From: JAMCRM01 sp041685075
Lineage (GTDB): Bacteria > Acidobacteriota > Terriglobia > Bryobacterales > Bryobacteraceae
Direction: 5' to 3'
Length of the DNA stretch: 16,805 nucleotides
NCBI GenBank assembly: GCA_041685075.1
Contig: JAWLGN010000101.1
Coordinates: 1 to 16,805, forward strand
Positions 6,824 through 13,942 of the stretch are shown in pieces. Made by a program: the position numbers and the translations under genes. The notes below the pieces were generated by a model that saw only the letters and a program-made list of their open reading frames with translations, ran no database searches and was not told the origin of the DNA. How positions within the stretch are numbered: the first letter of the stretch is position 1; each line of letters opens with the position of its first letter.

Positions 6824-8062
6824 ATGCCGAGCGTTACGTTTACGACCAGGGGCGCGTTGCGGAAATCCGCCCTTCGGGAAGCAAACGAGCGGCTGATTCT
6901 CAGCGCCGTCCGTCAGAATCCCTCCATCTCGCGGCCGGACCTGGCTCGCATCACGGGCCTGTCGGCCAGCTCCATCAGTTTCATCGTGAATCGCCTGAAG
7001 CAGGCCCACATGATCCTGGAGGAGCCGGTGGATAATCATGCCCGGGTGGGGCGCAGGCCCACGGCGCTGCGGCTGGCCGCGGATGCCAAGACGGCCATCG
7101 GGGTGGAGGTGGCGATCACCGGCTCGCGCGTGGCCCTCGTCGATTTGGAAGGGAAGAAGTTGCGCGAAAAGGTGGTGCCCTGGCATCCCAACTACGAAAT
7201 TGTCGCGCAGCGGCTGCACGCGGCCGTGGCGGCGATGCTGGGAAGATCCGCCGCCGGGAACGTGCTGGGCGTGGGGGTGGGGCTTCCCGGCTCGCTGGAG
7301 AGCCGCACCGGGCGGGTTATCGCCGCCGAGAACTTGAACTGGTTCAACGTGGAGTTCGGGCGGTTGCTGCGGGGGCGCCTGGCTCTACCCTTCCGCTTCG
7401 AAAATAACGCCCGTGTGGCGGCGCTTGCGGAGCGCTGGTTCAGGACGCCGGGTGACCGGGAACTGCACGATTTCGTGTTCGTGATGATGTCGGGAGGCCT
7501 GGGGGCCGGCATTATCACCAACGGTCGCCTGCTGGAGGGTTTCTCGGGAACAGCGGGCGAGTTCGGCCACATCTCCCTGCACCCGGAGGGGCGGCCCTGC
7601 TCCTGCGGCAGCCGCGGATGTCTCGAAGAGTACGCCTCGGATCGCGCGCTGTTGCGCTACTACGCGGAGGAATCCGGCGGCAACTCCCTGCCGGCCGCGG
7701 AGGCCGTTCTCGAACTGGCCGGCGGCGGCGATCGGGCGGCGCTGGCGGCCGTTCACCGGATGGCTCGCGAGCTGGCTTTGGGGTTGTCCAACCTGGTCTG
7801 GATCTTCAACCCGGAGGCCGTCGTGGTGGGCGGATGCGCGGGAGAGGCGTGGCGCCTGGTGGAAGAGCCGCTCTGGGAAGTGTTGCGCAGCCGCCTGCCG
7901 GAGTATGTGCGGGCGGCGCTGCGCGTGCTTCCGTCCAAACACACTGCCGACGCGGTGCTGTTGGGCGCCGCCTCCCTGGTCTTCTCTCATTTCTTCACCA
8001 GCTTCGAGCATGGAAGCGCGAGCGGCGCCAGCCGCCCGGTAACCATCAGCGCGGGCGCCTGA
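6824..8062 (+). CDS. ROK-family transcriptional regulator (NagC/XylR-like)
   Basis: A sugar-responsive DNA-binding regulator. The N-terminal winged helix-turn-helix covers about residues 22-70 (RLILSAVRQNPSISRPDLAR, then TGLSASSISFIVNRL), followed by the two-lobed ROK fold from about residue 87. The ROK zinc site is complete: GEFGH (246-249) followed by C-S-C-G-S-R-G-C-L-E at 259-268. Kinase residues are missing: the DxGxT phosphate loop reads VEVAITG, and the NDAN-type catalytic aspartate is replaced in ENNAR (Asn194-Asn195), so it should sense a sugar rather than phosphorylate it. It lies 104 bp upstream of a TonB-dependent receptor in the same direction, its likely target. The inducer cannot be deduced. 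Its stop lies within an intrinsic terminator. Confidence 0.9.
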   Translation: MPSVTFTTRGALRKSALREANERLILSAVRQNPSISRPDLARITGLSASSISFIVNRLKQAHMILEEPVDNHARVGRRPTALRLAADAKTAIGVEVAITGSRVALVDLEGKKLREKVVPWHPNYEIVAQRLHAAVAAMLGRSAAGNVLGVGVGLPGSLESRTGRVIAAENLNWFNVEFGRLLRGRLALPFRFENNARVAALAERWFRTPGDRELHDFVFVMMSGGLGAGIITNGRLLEGFSGTAGEFGHISLHPEGRPCSCGSRGCLEEYASDRALLRYYAEESGGNSLPAAEAVLELAGGGDRAALAAVHRMARELALGLSNLVWIFNPEAVVVGGCAGEAWRLVEEPLWEVLRSRLPEYVRAALRVLPSKHTADAVLLGAASLVFSHFFTSFEHGSASGASRPVTISAGA

Positions 8063-8084
8063 AACGCCGGACGGCGCCCGTTTT
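8052..8084 (+). terminator. Intrinsic terminator of the ROK regulator gene
   Basis: CGGGCGCC (8052-8059) and GGCGCCCG (8073-8080) form a perfect 8-bp stem with a 13-nt loop, followed by TTTT at 8081-8084. The 5' arm includes the final codons of the ROK gene and the stop is in the loop. It separates the regulator from the receptor gene, which has its own promoter. Confidence 0.7.
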
Positions 8085-8103
8085 ACATTCCCTATCTTTT
8101 CTC

Positions 8104-8132
8104 TTGACAAACCCGCCATTTGCCCATATATA
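8104..8132 (+). promoter_or_regulatory. Promoter of the TonB-dependent receptor gene
   Basis: A perfect TTGACA at 8104-8109 is followed after 17 bp by TATATA at 8127-8132. The predicted start near 8139 gives a leader of about 28 nt. GAAATAATT at 8140-8148 lies just after the predicted start and repeats the 9-mer overlapping the ROK promoter, a plausible operator position. GGAGG at 8151-8155, 11 nt before the ATG, is the clearest Shine-Dalgarno sequence among the plus-strand genes. Confidence 0.7.
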
Positions 8133-8166
8133 CAGTAAAGAAATAATTGCGGAGGCTTAGGGTACG

Positions 8167-11100
8167 ATGAGACCTGTTACCGGCCGCCTGGCTTGGGCGG
8201 TTTTGCTCGCGCTGGTAGTGGCCGCTGTTGCGCCGGCACAGACCTACTACGGAACGATTCGCGGCACGGTGGTGGACTCCACCGGAGCGGTGAGTCCCGG
8301 CGTAGAAGTGGTCATCACCAACGTCGATACCAACATCCGGACCGTTGCGGTGAGCAACGAAACCGGCAACTACATGGCGCCCAACCTGATTCCCGGCCGG
8401 TACACGGTCTCGGCGGAGGTGTCGGGCTTCAAGAAATTCGTCGCCGAAGATGTGCAGATCGTCTCGACGGCCGACCGCCGCGTGGACGTCGTGCTGGAAG
8501 TGGGCACCGTCACCGAGGCGGTGACGGTGACCGCCGGCGCGCAGTTGATCGAGACCGAGCGCGGCACCATCACGGACGTGAAATCGCTGGAGGTCTTCTC
8601 CAACATGGCGGTGGTTTCCGACTACCGCTCCATCTGGCGCATGCTGGCCGTCTCCCCCGCTGTGACCGGAAACGGCAGCATGTATGCCGGCAGCCCCGGC
8701 GGCACCAATACCACCTACTCCATTGACGGCATCCCCATCAAGGACGGCTGGAGCGGCAACTCCTTCGGCCCCGCCCTGACGTACCTGGACTCCTATCGCG
8801 AGTTCCGCGTCGACATGGTAAGCGTCAACGCCACCGGCGGCACCACCGCCAATGTCTCGGTGGTTTCCGAGAGCGGCACCAACGAGCTGCACGGCGAAGC
8901 CTGGCTGCACTATAACGCGATCGGCTTCGGCGCGCGGCCGTTCTTCTCCGCCAACCGCGCTTCCGGCCCGCCCATCTACCGCCCGAACGTGAAGATCGGG
9001 GGACCGGTCCGGCTGGGACCGCTCTATGACGGCAAGGACCGCACTTTCTGGCACTTCAGTTGGCAGGGTATTCGCGGCAGTCAGGTCCCCAGCGTCACCA
9101 ACATCGTGGTCCCCACGGCGGATTTTCGCGCGGGCAACTTCTCCAGCCTGTCCACCGTGATCAAGGATCCGTTGAACGACACTCCGTTCCCCGACAACAT
9201 CATTCCATCCAACCGCATCAGCGGGGTTTCCAAGTACTACCAGGACGAGTTCTATCCCCTGCCCAACAGCGGCGCGGACCACTACGTGGACATCTCGGTT
9301 TCACCCAACCGCAGCGACCAGTACACCGCGCGCATCGATCACCAGATTTCAAGCAAGAACTCGCTGTTCGGCCGCTACATGTTCCAGAACTACACCTACG
9401 AGCGCTGGGACGGCGGCTTCAACCCCAAAATCGGCATCTATGACCAGTGGCGGCACCAGAACCACCTGGTCCTGTCCGATACCCACATCGTTTCGCCTTC
9501 GGTGCTGAACGAGTTCCGCTTCGGCTGGGCGGACGACGCCAGCGAATACGCCGGCCCGCGCCAGGGGATGGACGTTGTCAGGGCCGCGGGGCTGGATTTG
9601 CGGGATCTCCAGGAAGGTCCCGGCCTGCCGGCCATGAACATCACCGGGTTCCAATCCATCTCGCAGGGCAATAAAGGCGGGTGGCGGTGGAATACCTTCC
9701 ACGTAATCGAAACACTCCATTACACCCGCGGCAGGCACAATTTCCGCTTTGGGTTCCAATACGGACAATACCGGGGCACCAACATCGCCACCTCCCCCAG
9801 CGCCACCTACGGCAGCTATGGCTTCAACGGCAGATTCAGCAACAACCCCTACGCGGACTTCCTGCTCGGCATCCCGAATACCAGCAGCCGGAGCACATCT
9901 CTGGGCGAGGTTTACCCCCTGCGGTCTACCTGGGAGGGCTTCTTCACCGACGATTTCAAGGTGAACCGGCGGTTCTCGCTAAATTACGGCCTGCGCTATT
10001 CTCTGCTGCATCCCGGGACCATCGACCGCGACGTGATGGCCAACTTCAGCCCGTTTCACAACGCGTTGGTCGTGCCGACCCAGGCGGCCCTCGGGCTGGT
10101 GCATCCCGGGTTCCCGAAGAACATCCCCATCATCACCGCCGACCAGGCGGGGCTCGGCCGCAGCCTGCTGAAGCTGGACAGGAACAACTTCGCCCCGCGC
10201 TTCGGCTTTGCCTGGCGCCCCGGGCTGGCCGACGATTTCGTGATTCGCGGCGGCGCCGGTGTCTACTACGTCTCCATTCAGCCCTACGTGTCCGACGGCG
10301 GTGGAGCGCCCTTCGAACTGGCCGAGAGCTTCACCAACTCCATCACCAACGGCGTGCCGTCGTTCCAGTTCCCGCGCCCCTTCCCGGATACCGGATTCGT
10401 GCTGGGTGGGACCAGCGCTTCGGGTATGAACCCGTATCTGCGCACCCCCTACAGCATGCAGTACAATTTCACCGTCGAAAAACAGGCGTTCGACATGGGG
10501 ATTTCGCTTTCCTACATCTCGACGCTGGCCCGCAAGAACACCTATGGCCGCAACCTCAACAAGCCCCGGGCGGATACCACGCCTTACGCGGACAAGTACG
10601 CCGTGCGGCCGTTTCCGTACCTGAACAACGCCAACCTGACCGATAACGGCAGCAGCCACAGCTACCACGGCGGCATTCTGAAGGCCGAACGGCGCATGAA
10701 GAACGGCTTCTACTACCAGGCCCACCTCACTTACGCCAAGAACATAGGCGACGGCTGGGGCGGTGTGGAAGACGCTTTCGACCGCCGCAGCGCGCGCGCC
10801 CGGCATGCCGCCATGCCGACCTGGCGCGGGGTGGTGATCGGCCTCTACGAACTGCCGTTCGGCCGTGGCAGGAAGTTCGGCAGCACCATGCCCGCGGCGC
10901 TGAACCACATCTTCGGCAACTGGACCATGGCGGGCACCTTCGTCAAGCAGACCGGTCTCTACTTCACCCCGAGCTTCTCGGCGGCCGATCCCTCCTACAC
11001 CAACAGCTTCGGAGGGCGTCCGGACCGCATCGAGGACGGCAACCTTCCGAAGGACCAGCGGACGCTCTACCGTTGGTTCGATACCGCGGCTTTTGTGGGG

Positions 11101-11373
11101 CTGCCGGACGGCATCGGCCGTTTCGGCAACTCGGGAGTCAACATACTCGAAGGGCCCGGCCTGACGGTCTTCCACTTCGGCGTCAACAAGGACGTGGTGT
11201 TCACCGAGCGGGTGCGGATGAGGCTGGAGATGGCGTCCACGAATTTCTTCAACCATCCCAACTTCAACAACCCGGGCGCCGGTATCGGCACCAGTAACTA
11301 CGGGCGCATCACTGGCACCGTGGCCACGGACGGCAACCGCAACTTCCAGTTGACCGCCCGCCTCACCTTCTGA
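8167..11373 (+). CDS. TonB-dependent outer-membrane receptor with carboxypeptidase-regulatory-like domain
   Basis: A 1068-residue outer-membrane transporter of the large type common in Acidobacteriota, presumed to import an oligosaccharide or other bulky ligand using TonB energy. A signal peptide covers about residues 1-24 (hydrophobic core WAVLLALVVAAVAP, likely cleavage after AQ-type APA). A carboxypeptidase-regulatory-like beta domain follows (about 26-115: GTIRGTVVDSTGAVSPGVEV, then ETGNYMAPNLIPGRYTV), then a plug-like region and a long beta-barrel ending in the outer-membrane signature ...LTARLTF with terminal Phe. Aromatic residues recur along the barrel. The ATG at 8167 fits the signal peptide and the GGAGG upstream. 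Substrate unknown; the neighbouring ROK regulator and the sulfatases further on suggest a sugar. Such proteins are often annotated only as TonB receptor or Oar-like. Confidence 0.9.
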   Translation: MRPVTGRLAWAVLLALVVAAVAPAQTYYGTIRGTVVDSTGAVSPGVEVVITNVDTNIRTVAVSNETGNYMAPNLIPGRYTVSAEVSGFKKFVAEDVQIVSTADRRVDVVLEVGTVTEAVTVTAGAQLIETERGTITDVKSLEVFSNMAVVSDYRSIWRMLAVSPAVTGNGSMYAGSPGGTNTTYSIDGIPIKDGWSGNSFGPALTYLDSYREFRVDMVSVNATGGTTANVSVVSESGTNELHGEAWLHYNAIGFGARPFFSANRASGPPIYRPNVKIGGPVRLGPLYDGKDRTFWHFSWQGIRGSQVPSVTNIVVPTADFRAGNFSSLSTVIKDPLNDTPFPDNIIPSNRISGVSKYYQDEFYPLPNSGADHYVDISVSPNRSDQYTARIDHQISSKNSLFGRYMFQNYTYERWDGGFNPKIGIYDQWRHQNHLVLSDTHIVSPSVLNEFRFGWADDASEYAGPRQGMDVVRAAGLDLRDLQEGPGLPAMNITGFQSISQGNKGGWRWNTFHVIETLHYTRGRHNFRFGFQYGQYRGTNIATSPSATYGSYGFNGRFSNNPYADFLLGIPNTSSRSTSLGEVYPLRSTWEGFFTDDFKVNRRFSLNYGLRYSLLHPGTIDRDVMANFSPFHNALVVPTQAALGLVHPGFPKNIPIITADQAGLGRSLLKLDRNNFAPRFGFAWRPGLADDFVIRGGAGVYYVSIQPYVSDGGGAPFELAESFTNSITNGVPSFQFPRPFPDTGFVLGGTSASGMNPYLRTPYSMQYNFTVEKQAFDMGISLSYISTLARKNTYGRNLNKPRADTTPYADKYAVRPFPYLNNANLTDNGSSHSYHGGILKAERRMKNGFYYQAHLTYAKNIGDGWGGVEDAFDRRSARARHAAMPTWRGVVIGLYELPFGRGRKFGSTMPAALNHIFGNWTMAGTFVKQTGLYFTPSFSAADPSYTNSFGGRPDRIEDGNLPKDQRTLYRWFDTAAFVGLPDGIGRFGNSGVNILEGPGLTVFHFGVNKDVVFTERVRMRLEMASTNFFNHPNFNNPGAGIGTSNYGRITGTVATDGNRNFQLTARLTF

Positions 11374-11386
11374 TAAACGAAACCGT

Positions 11387-11419
11387 GCCGCGGGGTGGGC
11401 CTGAGGTCCGCCCCGCGGC
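11387..11419. terminator. Long hairpin between convergent genes, probable bidirectional terminator
   Basis: GCCGCGGGGTGGGCC (11387-11401) pairs with GGTCCGCCCCGCGGC (11405-11419): 15 pairs, two of them G-U when read on the plus strand, with a 3-nt loop. It fills the 55-bp gap between the convergent receptor and tlpA-like genes. There is no strong T-run on the plus side; the minus side is followed by a weakly T-rich stretch (GGTTTCGTTTATC). Confidence 0.65.
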
Positions 11420-11428
11420 GCAGGCGTC

Positions 11429-11965
11429 TTAGAGGGAGCGTTCGGCGAGGAGTTGCTCGATATCGCGGCGGAAGACGCGTTCGGGCTCCGCTCCCACGTA
11501 GGTCCGGGCCACCCGCCCGCCGGCGTCGATCAGCAGGGTAGTGGGCAGCGATTGAACGGCCGCCGCCAGCGAGTCGTCGGGCGGCGGCATCAGGATGGGA
11601 TAGGGCACTTTGTAAGCGGTTACGAACCGCCGCACCTCCCGGGCGCCTTCGTCGAGCGAAACGCCCACCACCTCCACACGGCCGGTATACTCCCTGGAGA
11701 TGCGCGCCAGCGCCGGGACCTCGGCGCGGCAGGGCGGGCACCAGGTAGCCCAGAAATTCAGCAGCACAACCTTGCCGCGGTGGTCGCTCAACTTCCACTC
11801 CCTGCCGTCGAGGGCGGGCATGGCCAGCTCGCTGATCTCCCCGCGATCCGCCGCCGCCTTCATGGCCGTCCCCCCGGCGTCGGGCTTGAATAGCAGGACC
11901 AGGAGGCCGGCGGCGGCCACGGCTCCCACCAGGGGCGTCAGCTTAGGGCGTATCTTGTTTAGCAT
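11429..11965 (-). CDS. TlpA/ResA-type membrane-anchored thioredoxin-like protein
   Basis: A thiol-disulfide oxidoreductase of the TlpA/ResA/AhpC-TSA group, expected outside the cytoplasmic membrane, where such proteins reduce disulfides in cytochrome c maturation or other partners. The 178-residue protein has one N-terminal membrane segment (about 11-27, LVGAVAAAGLLVLLF) and then a thioredoxin fold: KVVLLNFWATWCPPC with active site Cys76-Pro-Pro-Cys79, a VVGVSLDEG strand, and a cis-proline loop SLPTTLLIDAGGRV. The ATG at 11965 is supported by AAAGGGAG (11983-11976) 10 nt upstream. The first 23 nt overlap the end of the extended small membrane-protein frame upstream, so the two genes are probably one transcript with coupled translation. 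No haem-binding or cytochrome genes are seen nearby. Confidence 0.92.
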   Translation of the reverse strand: MLNKIRPKLTPLVGAVAAAGLLVLLFKPDAGGTAMKAAADRGEISELAMPALDGREWKLSDHRGKVVLLNFWATWCPPCRAEVPALARISREYTGRVEVVGVSLDEGAREVRRFVTAYKVPYPILMPPPDDSLAAAVQSLPTTLLIDAGGRVARTYVGAEPERVFRRDIEQLLAERSL

Positions 11966-12125
11966 GAGGCGGGCGCTCCCTTTCGGTTTCCTTCTTCATT
12001 TCGCGTCGGGACCCGACGTCGCAGGAGTTGGCCATTCAAGTGGGCACCCCAAGGCTGGGCAGCACCCAGCGCATCAGGGCCAGGTAGCCGGCCAGCATCA
12101 GTACCATCCAGATCCATTCAGGCAT
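11943..12125 (-). CDS. Candidate small membrane selenoprotein (in-frame TGA read as selenocysteine)
   Basis: Starting at the ATG at 12125, the frame encodes 29 residues, mostly hydrophobic (MPEWIWMVLMLAGYLALM then RWVLPSLGVPT), then meets TGA at 12038-12036. Beyond it the same frame stays open for 30 codons, beginning M-A-N-S-C-D-V and ending in a charged tail, to TAA at 11943. If the TGA is selenocysteine the product is 60 residues: one membrane helix (about 4-25), then a juxtamembrane P-T-Sec-M-A-N-S-Cys site. A hairpin with a GGTCC loop lies 22 nt after the TGA, at bacterial SECIS distance. The frame overlaps the thioredoxin-like gene downstream by 23 nt, consistent with a thiol/selenol partner. 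The ribosome site is weak (GTGGTG, with in-frame GTG alternatives at -15 and -12). Alternative: a 29-residue peptide with an ordinary stop. No selenocysteine machinery is in the window. Confidence 0.6.
12002..12021 (-). promoter_or_regulatory. Candidate bacterial SECIS hairpin
   Basis: On the minus strand CGTCG (12018-12014), loop GGTCC (12013-12009) and CGACG (12008-12004) form a perfect 5-bp stem, extended by two C-G pairs beyond a single bulged A at 12019. The loop begins 23 nt after the TGA at 12038-12036. Bacterial SECIS elements are short stem-loops a few tens of nucleotides or less after the UGA, with a G among the first loop bases; the E. coli fdhF loop contains GGUCU. The GGG/CCC could pair further and shrink the loop to three bases. 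It lies upstream of the tlpA-like ribosome site, so it could instead control that gene. Confidence 0.5.
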
Positions 12126-12218
12126 ACGGCGTTTCACCACTACCTGGCTAGATGCGGCCGGCGGGAGTTTCGTAACAAAGCAGGTGCACGGGGCCTGAAA
12201 TCGTACCAAACTATAGGC

Positions 12219-12626
12219 ATGAGCCTCGAGATCCGGCACCGGGAGCGCGAAGGCATCGTGGTGCTTCACCTGAGCGGCCGCATTACGGTCGGGCAGGAGG
12301 CGGCGAGCCTCCGGGAGGCGGTCCGCTCGCACGCGGAGGCGGGCCGCAAGAACGTCATCCTCAGGCTGGACGAAGTGGATTACATCGACAGCACCGGCCT
12401 CGGCGCGCTGGTGATCTGCGCCACCAGCCTGCGCAAGCAGGGCGGCAACCTCAAGCTGGTGAACCTGAACAAGCGCAACCTGGAGCTGCTGGTGATCACC
12501 AAGCTGGCCACCGTTTTCGACCTGTACAACGACGAGCAGGACGCCGTCAACAGTTTCTTCCCGGGGCGCGAAATCAAGCAGTTCGACATACTGAGCTTCG
12601 TGCAGCAGTTGGAGCGGGAAGAGTGA
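12219..12626 (+). CDS. STAS-domain protein, anti-sigma-factor antagonist type
   Basis: A 135-residue protein of the SpoIIAA/RsbV type, which in its family binds an anti-sigma kinase and is switched by phosphorylation of a conserved serine. The core STAS domain covers about residues 5-110, with the signature DEVDYIDSTGLGALV; Ser58 is the expected phosphorylation site. An extra C-terminal stretch of about 25 residues (after the FPGREIKQFD segment) has no assignment. The ATG at 12219 gives a standard N-terminus, MSLEIRHREREGIVVLHLSGRI shortened to its first strands. There is no clear Shine-Dalgarno sequence or promoter in the 93 bp separating it from the divergent small membrane protein. Its stop overlaps the start of the next gene (GTGA). 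No cognate kinase or phosphatase is in the window. Confidence 0.9.
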   Translation: MSLEIRHREREGIVVLHLSGRITVGQEAASLREAVRSHAEAGRKNVILRLDEVDYIDSTGLGALVICATSLRKQGGNLKLVNLNKRNLELLVITKLATVFDLYNDEQDAVNSFFPGREIKQFDILSFVQQLEREE

Positions 12627-13939
12627 CCCGGCGGCTGGTGGTGATCGGCGGTGTCGCCGCGGGAATGAGCGCGGCGGCGCGGGCGCGGCGCCTGGATCCA
12701 TCGCTCGAGATCGTGGTGCTGGAACAGGGGGACGTGGTCTCCTACGGCGCCTGCGGGTTGCCTTACCTGATTGAAGGCAGGGTCGAGAGGCCGGAGCAGT
12801 TGATCGTCTACACCCCGGAGTACTTCCAGCGGGAGCGCAATATCACGGTGCGGACGGGCGCGCGCGTGGAGGCCATCCGGCACGGCCGGCGCGAGGTGCT
12901 GCTGGCCGGCGGCGAGCGGGTGCGCTATGACCGGCTGGTGATCGCCACCGGGGCGCGGCCCGCGGCGCCCCGCATCGACGGGATCGATCAGCCGCAGGTC
13001 TTCACCCTCCACACCATGAACGATGCGCTGGCCATGCTGCGGTTCCTCGAAGAGCGGCGCCCGCGCGCCGCGGTGGTCATCGGAGCGGGCTACATCGGCC
13101 TCGAAGCGGCCGACGCGCTGCGGCGGCGCGGTCTCGAGGTCACGGTCTTCGAAGCCGCGGCCAACGTCCTGCGGCGCGACGATCCGGAGCTGACCCGCCA
13201 GGTTTCCGCCCACATGGCGCGGTTCGGCGTCGAGCTGCGGGTGAACGCTCCGGTTGCGGCCATCGAGCCGGACCGCGTGGGCGATGTGCCGTGCGAGATG
13301 GTGGTGCTCTCGGCCGGCATCCTGCCGAATGCCGAGCTGGCGGCCGAGGCGGGGATCGAGCTGGGCCGCACCGGCGCCGTCCGGGTGGACGAGCGCATGG
13401 AGACCAACCTGCCCGGCGTCTTCGCGGCGGGCGACTGCGCCGAAGCGCATCACCTGGTGACCGGGCGGCCTGCCTTCATCCCCCTGGGCACCACGGCCAA
13501 CAAGCAGGGCCGCGTGGCGGGCGCCAACGCCGCCGGCGCGCGCGAGCGTTTCGCCGGCGTAACCGGTACCGCCATCGTCAGCATCTTCGACGTGGGATTC
13601 GCCGTCACCGGGCTCTCGGCGGAGCAGGCGCGCCGCGAGGGACTCACCCCTGTGGCCGAGCGCATCGAGGGCCGCACGCACCCGCGCTACTTCAACGGCC
13701 GCAAGACCACCGTGGAGCTGGTAGCCGATGCCGAAACCCGCCGGTTGTTGAGGGGCACGGTAACGGGTGAGGATGGCGCCGCGGGCCGCATCAACGTAAT
13801 CGCCGCGGCGCTTGCGGCGCGCATGCGCCTGGAGGACTTCGAGGGCCTCGACCTGGCCTATTCCCCGCCGTTCGCCCCCGTCTGGGACCCCCTGCTCATC
13901 GCCGCCCAGCAGTTGAGCAAGGCGCTCGGCCGGGCGTGA
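12623..13939 (+). CDS. CoA-disulfide reductase / NADH oxidase-family flavoprotein
   Basis: An FAD- and NAD(P)H-dependent disulfide oxidoreductase with a single active-site cysteine. It may reduce CoA disulfide, persulfide or oxygen; sequence alone does not decide. The 438-residue protein has the FAD-binding GGVAAG at 9-14, the redox cysteine Cys44 in YGACGLPY (the position of Cys43 in the staphylococcal CoA-disulfide reductase), the NAD(P)-binding GAGYIG at 154-159, the second FAD motif with Asp271 (VFAAGDCAEAHH), and a C-terminal dimerisation domain ending with LAYSPPFAPVWDPL, similar to the AYAPPY block of CoA-disulfide reductases. No rhodanese domain is attached. The start is a GTG at 12623 overlapping the STAS stop by 4 nt, with GGAGCGGGAAG upstream as a plausible ribosome site. 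It ends 3 bp from the convergent sulfatase gene. Confidence 0.9.
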   Translation: MTRRLVVIGGVAAGMSAAARARRLDPSLEIVVLEQGDVVSYGACGLPYLIEGRVERPEQLIVYTPEYFQRERNITVRTGARVEAIRHGRREVLLAGGERVRYDRLVIATGARPAAPRIDGIDQPQVFTLHTMNDALAMLRFLEERRPRAAVVIGAGYIGLEAADALRRRGLEVTVFEAAANVLRRDDPELTRQVSAHMARFGVELRVNAPVAAIEPDRVGDVPCEMVVLSAGILPNAELAAEAGIELGRTGAVRVDERMETNLPGVFAAGDCAEAHHLVTGRPAFIPLGTTANKQGRVAGANAAGARERFAGVTGTAIVSIFDVGFAVTGLSAEQARREGLTPVAERIEGRTHPRYFNGRKTTVELVADAETRRLLRGTVTGEDGAAGRINVIAAALAARMRLEDFEGLDLAYSPPFAPVWDPLLIAAQQLSKALGRA

Positions 13940-13942
13940 GCG

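Noticed and set aside
12002..12021. Hairpin after the TGA as an intrinsic terminator
   Set aside because: No T-run follows on the minus strand; the next bases are purine-rich and lead to the tlpA-like ribosome site.
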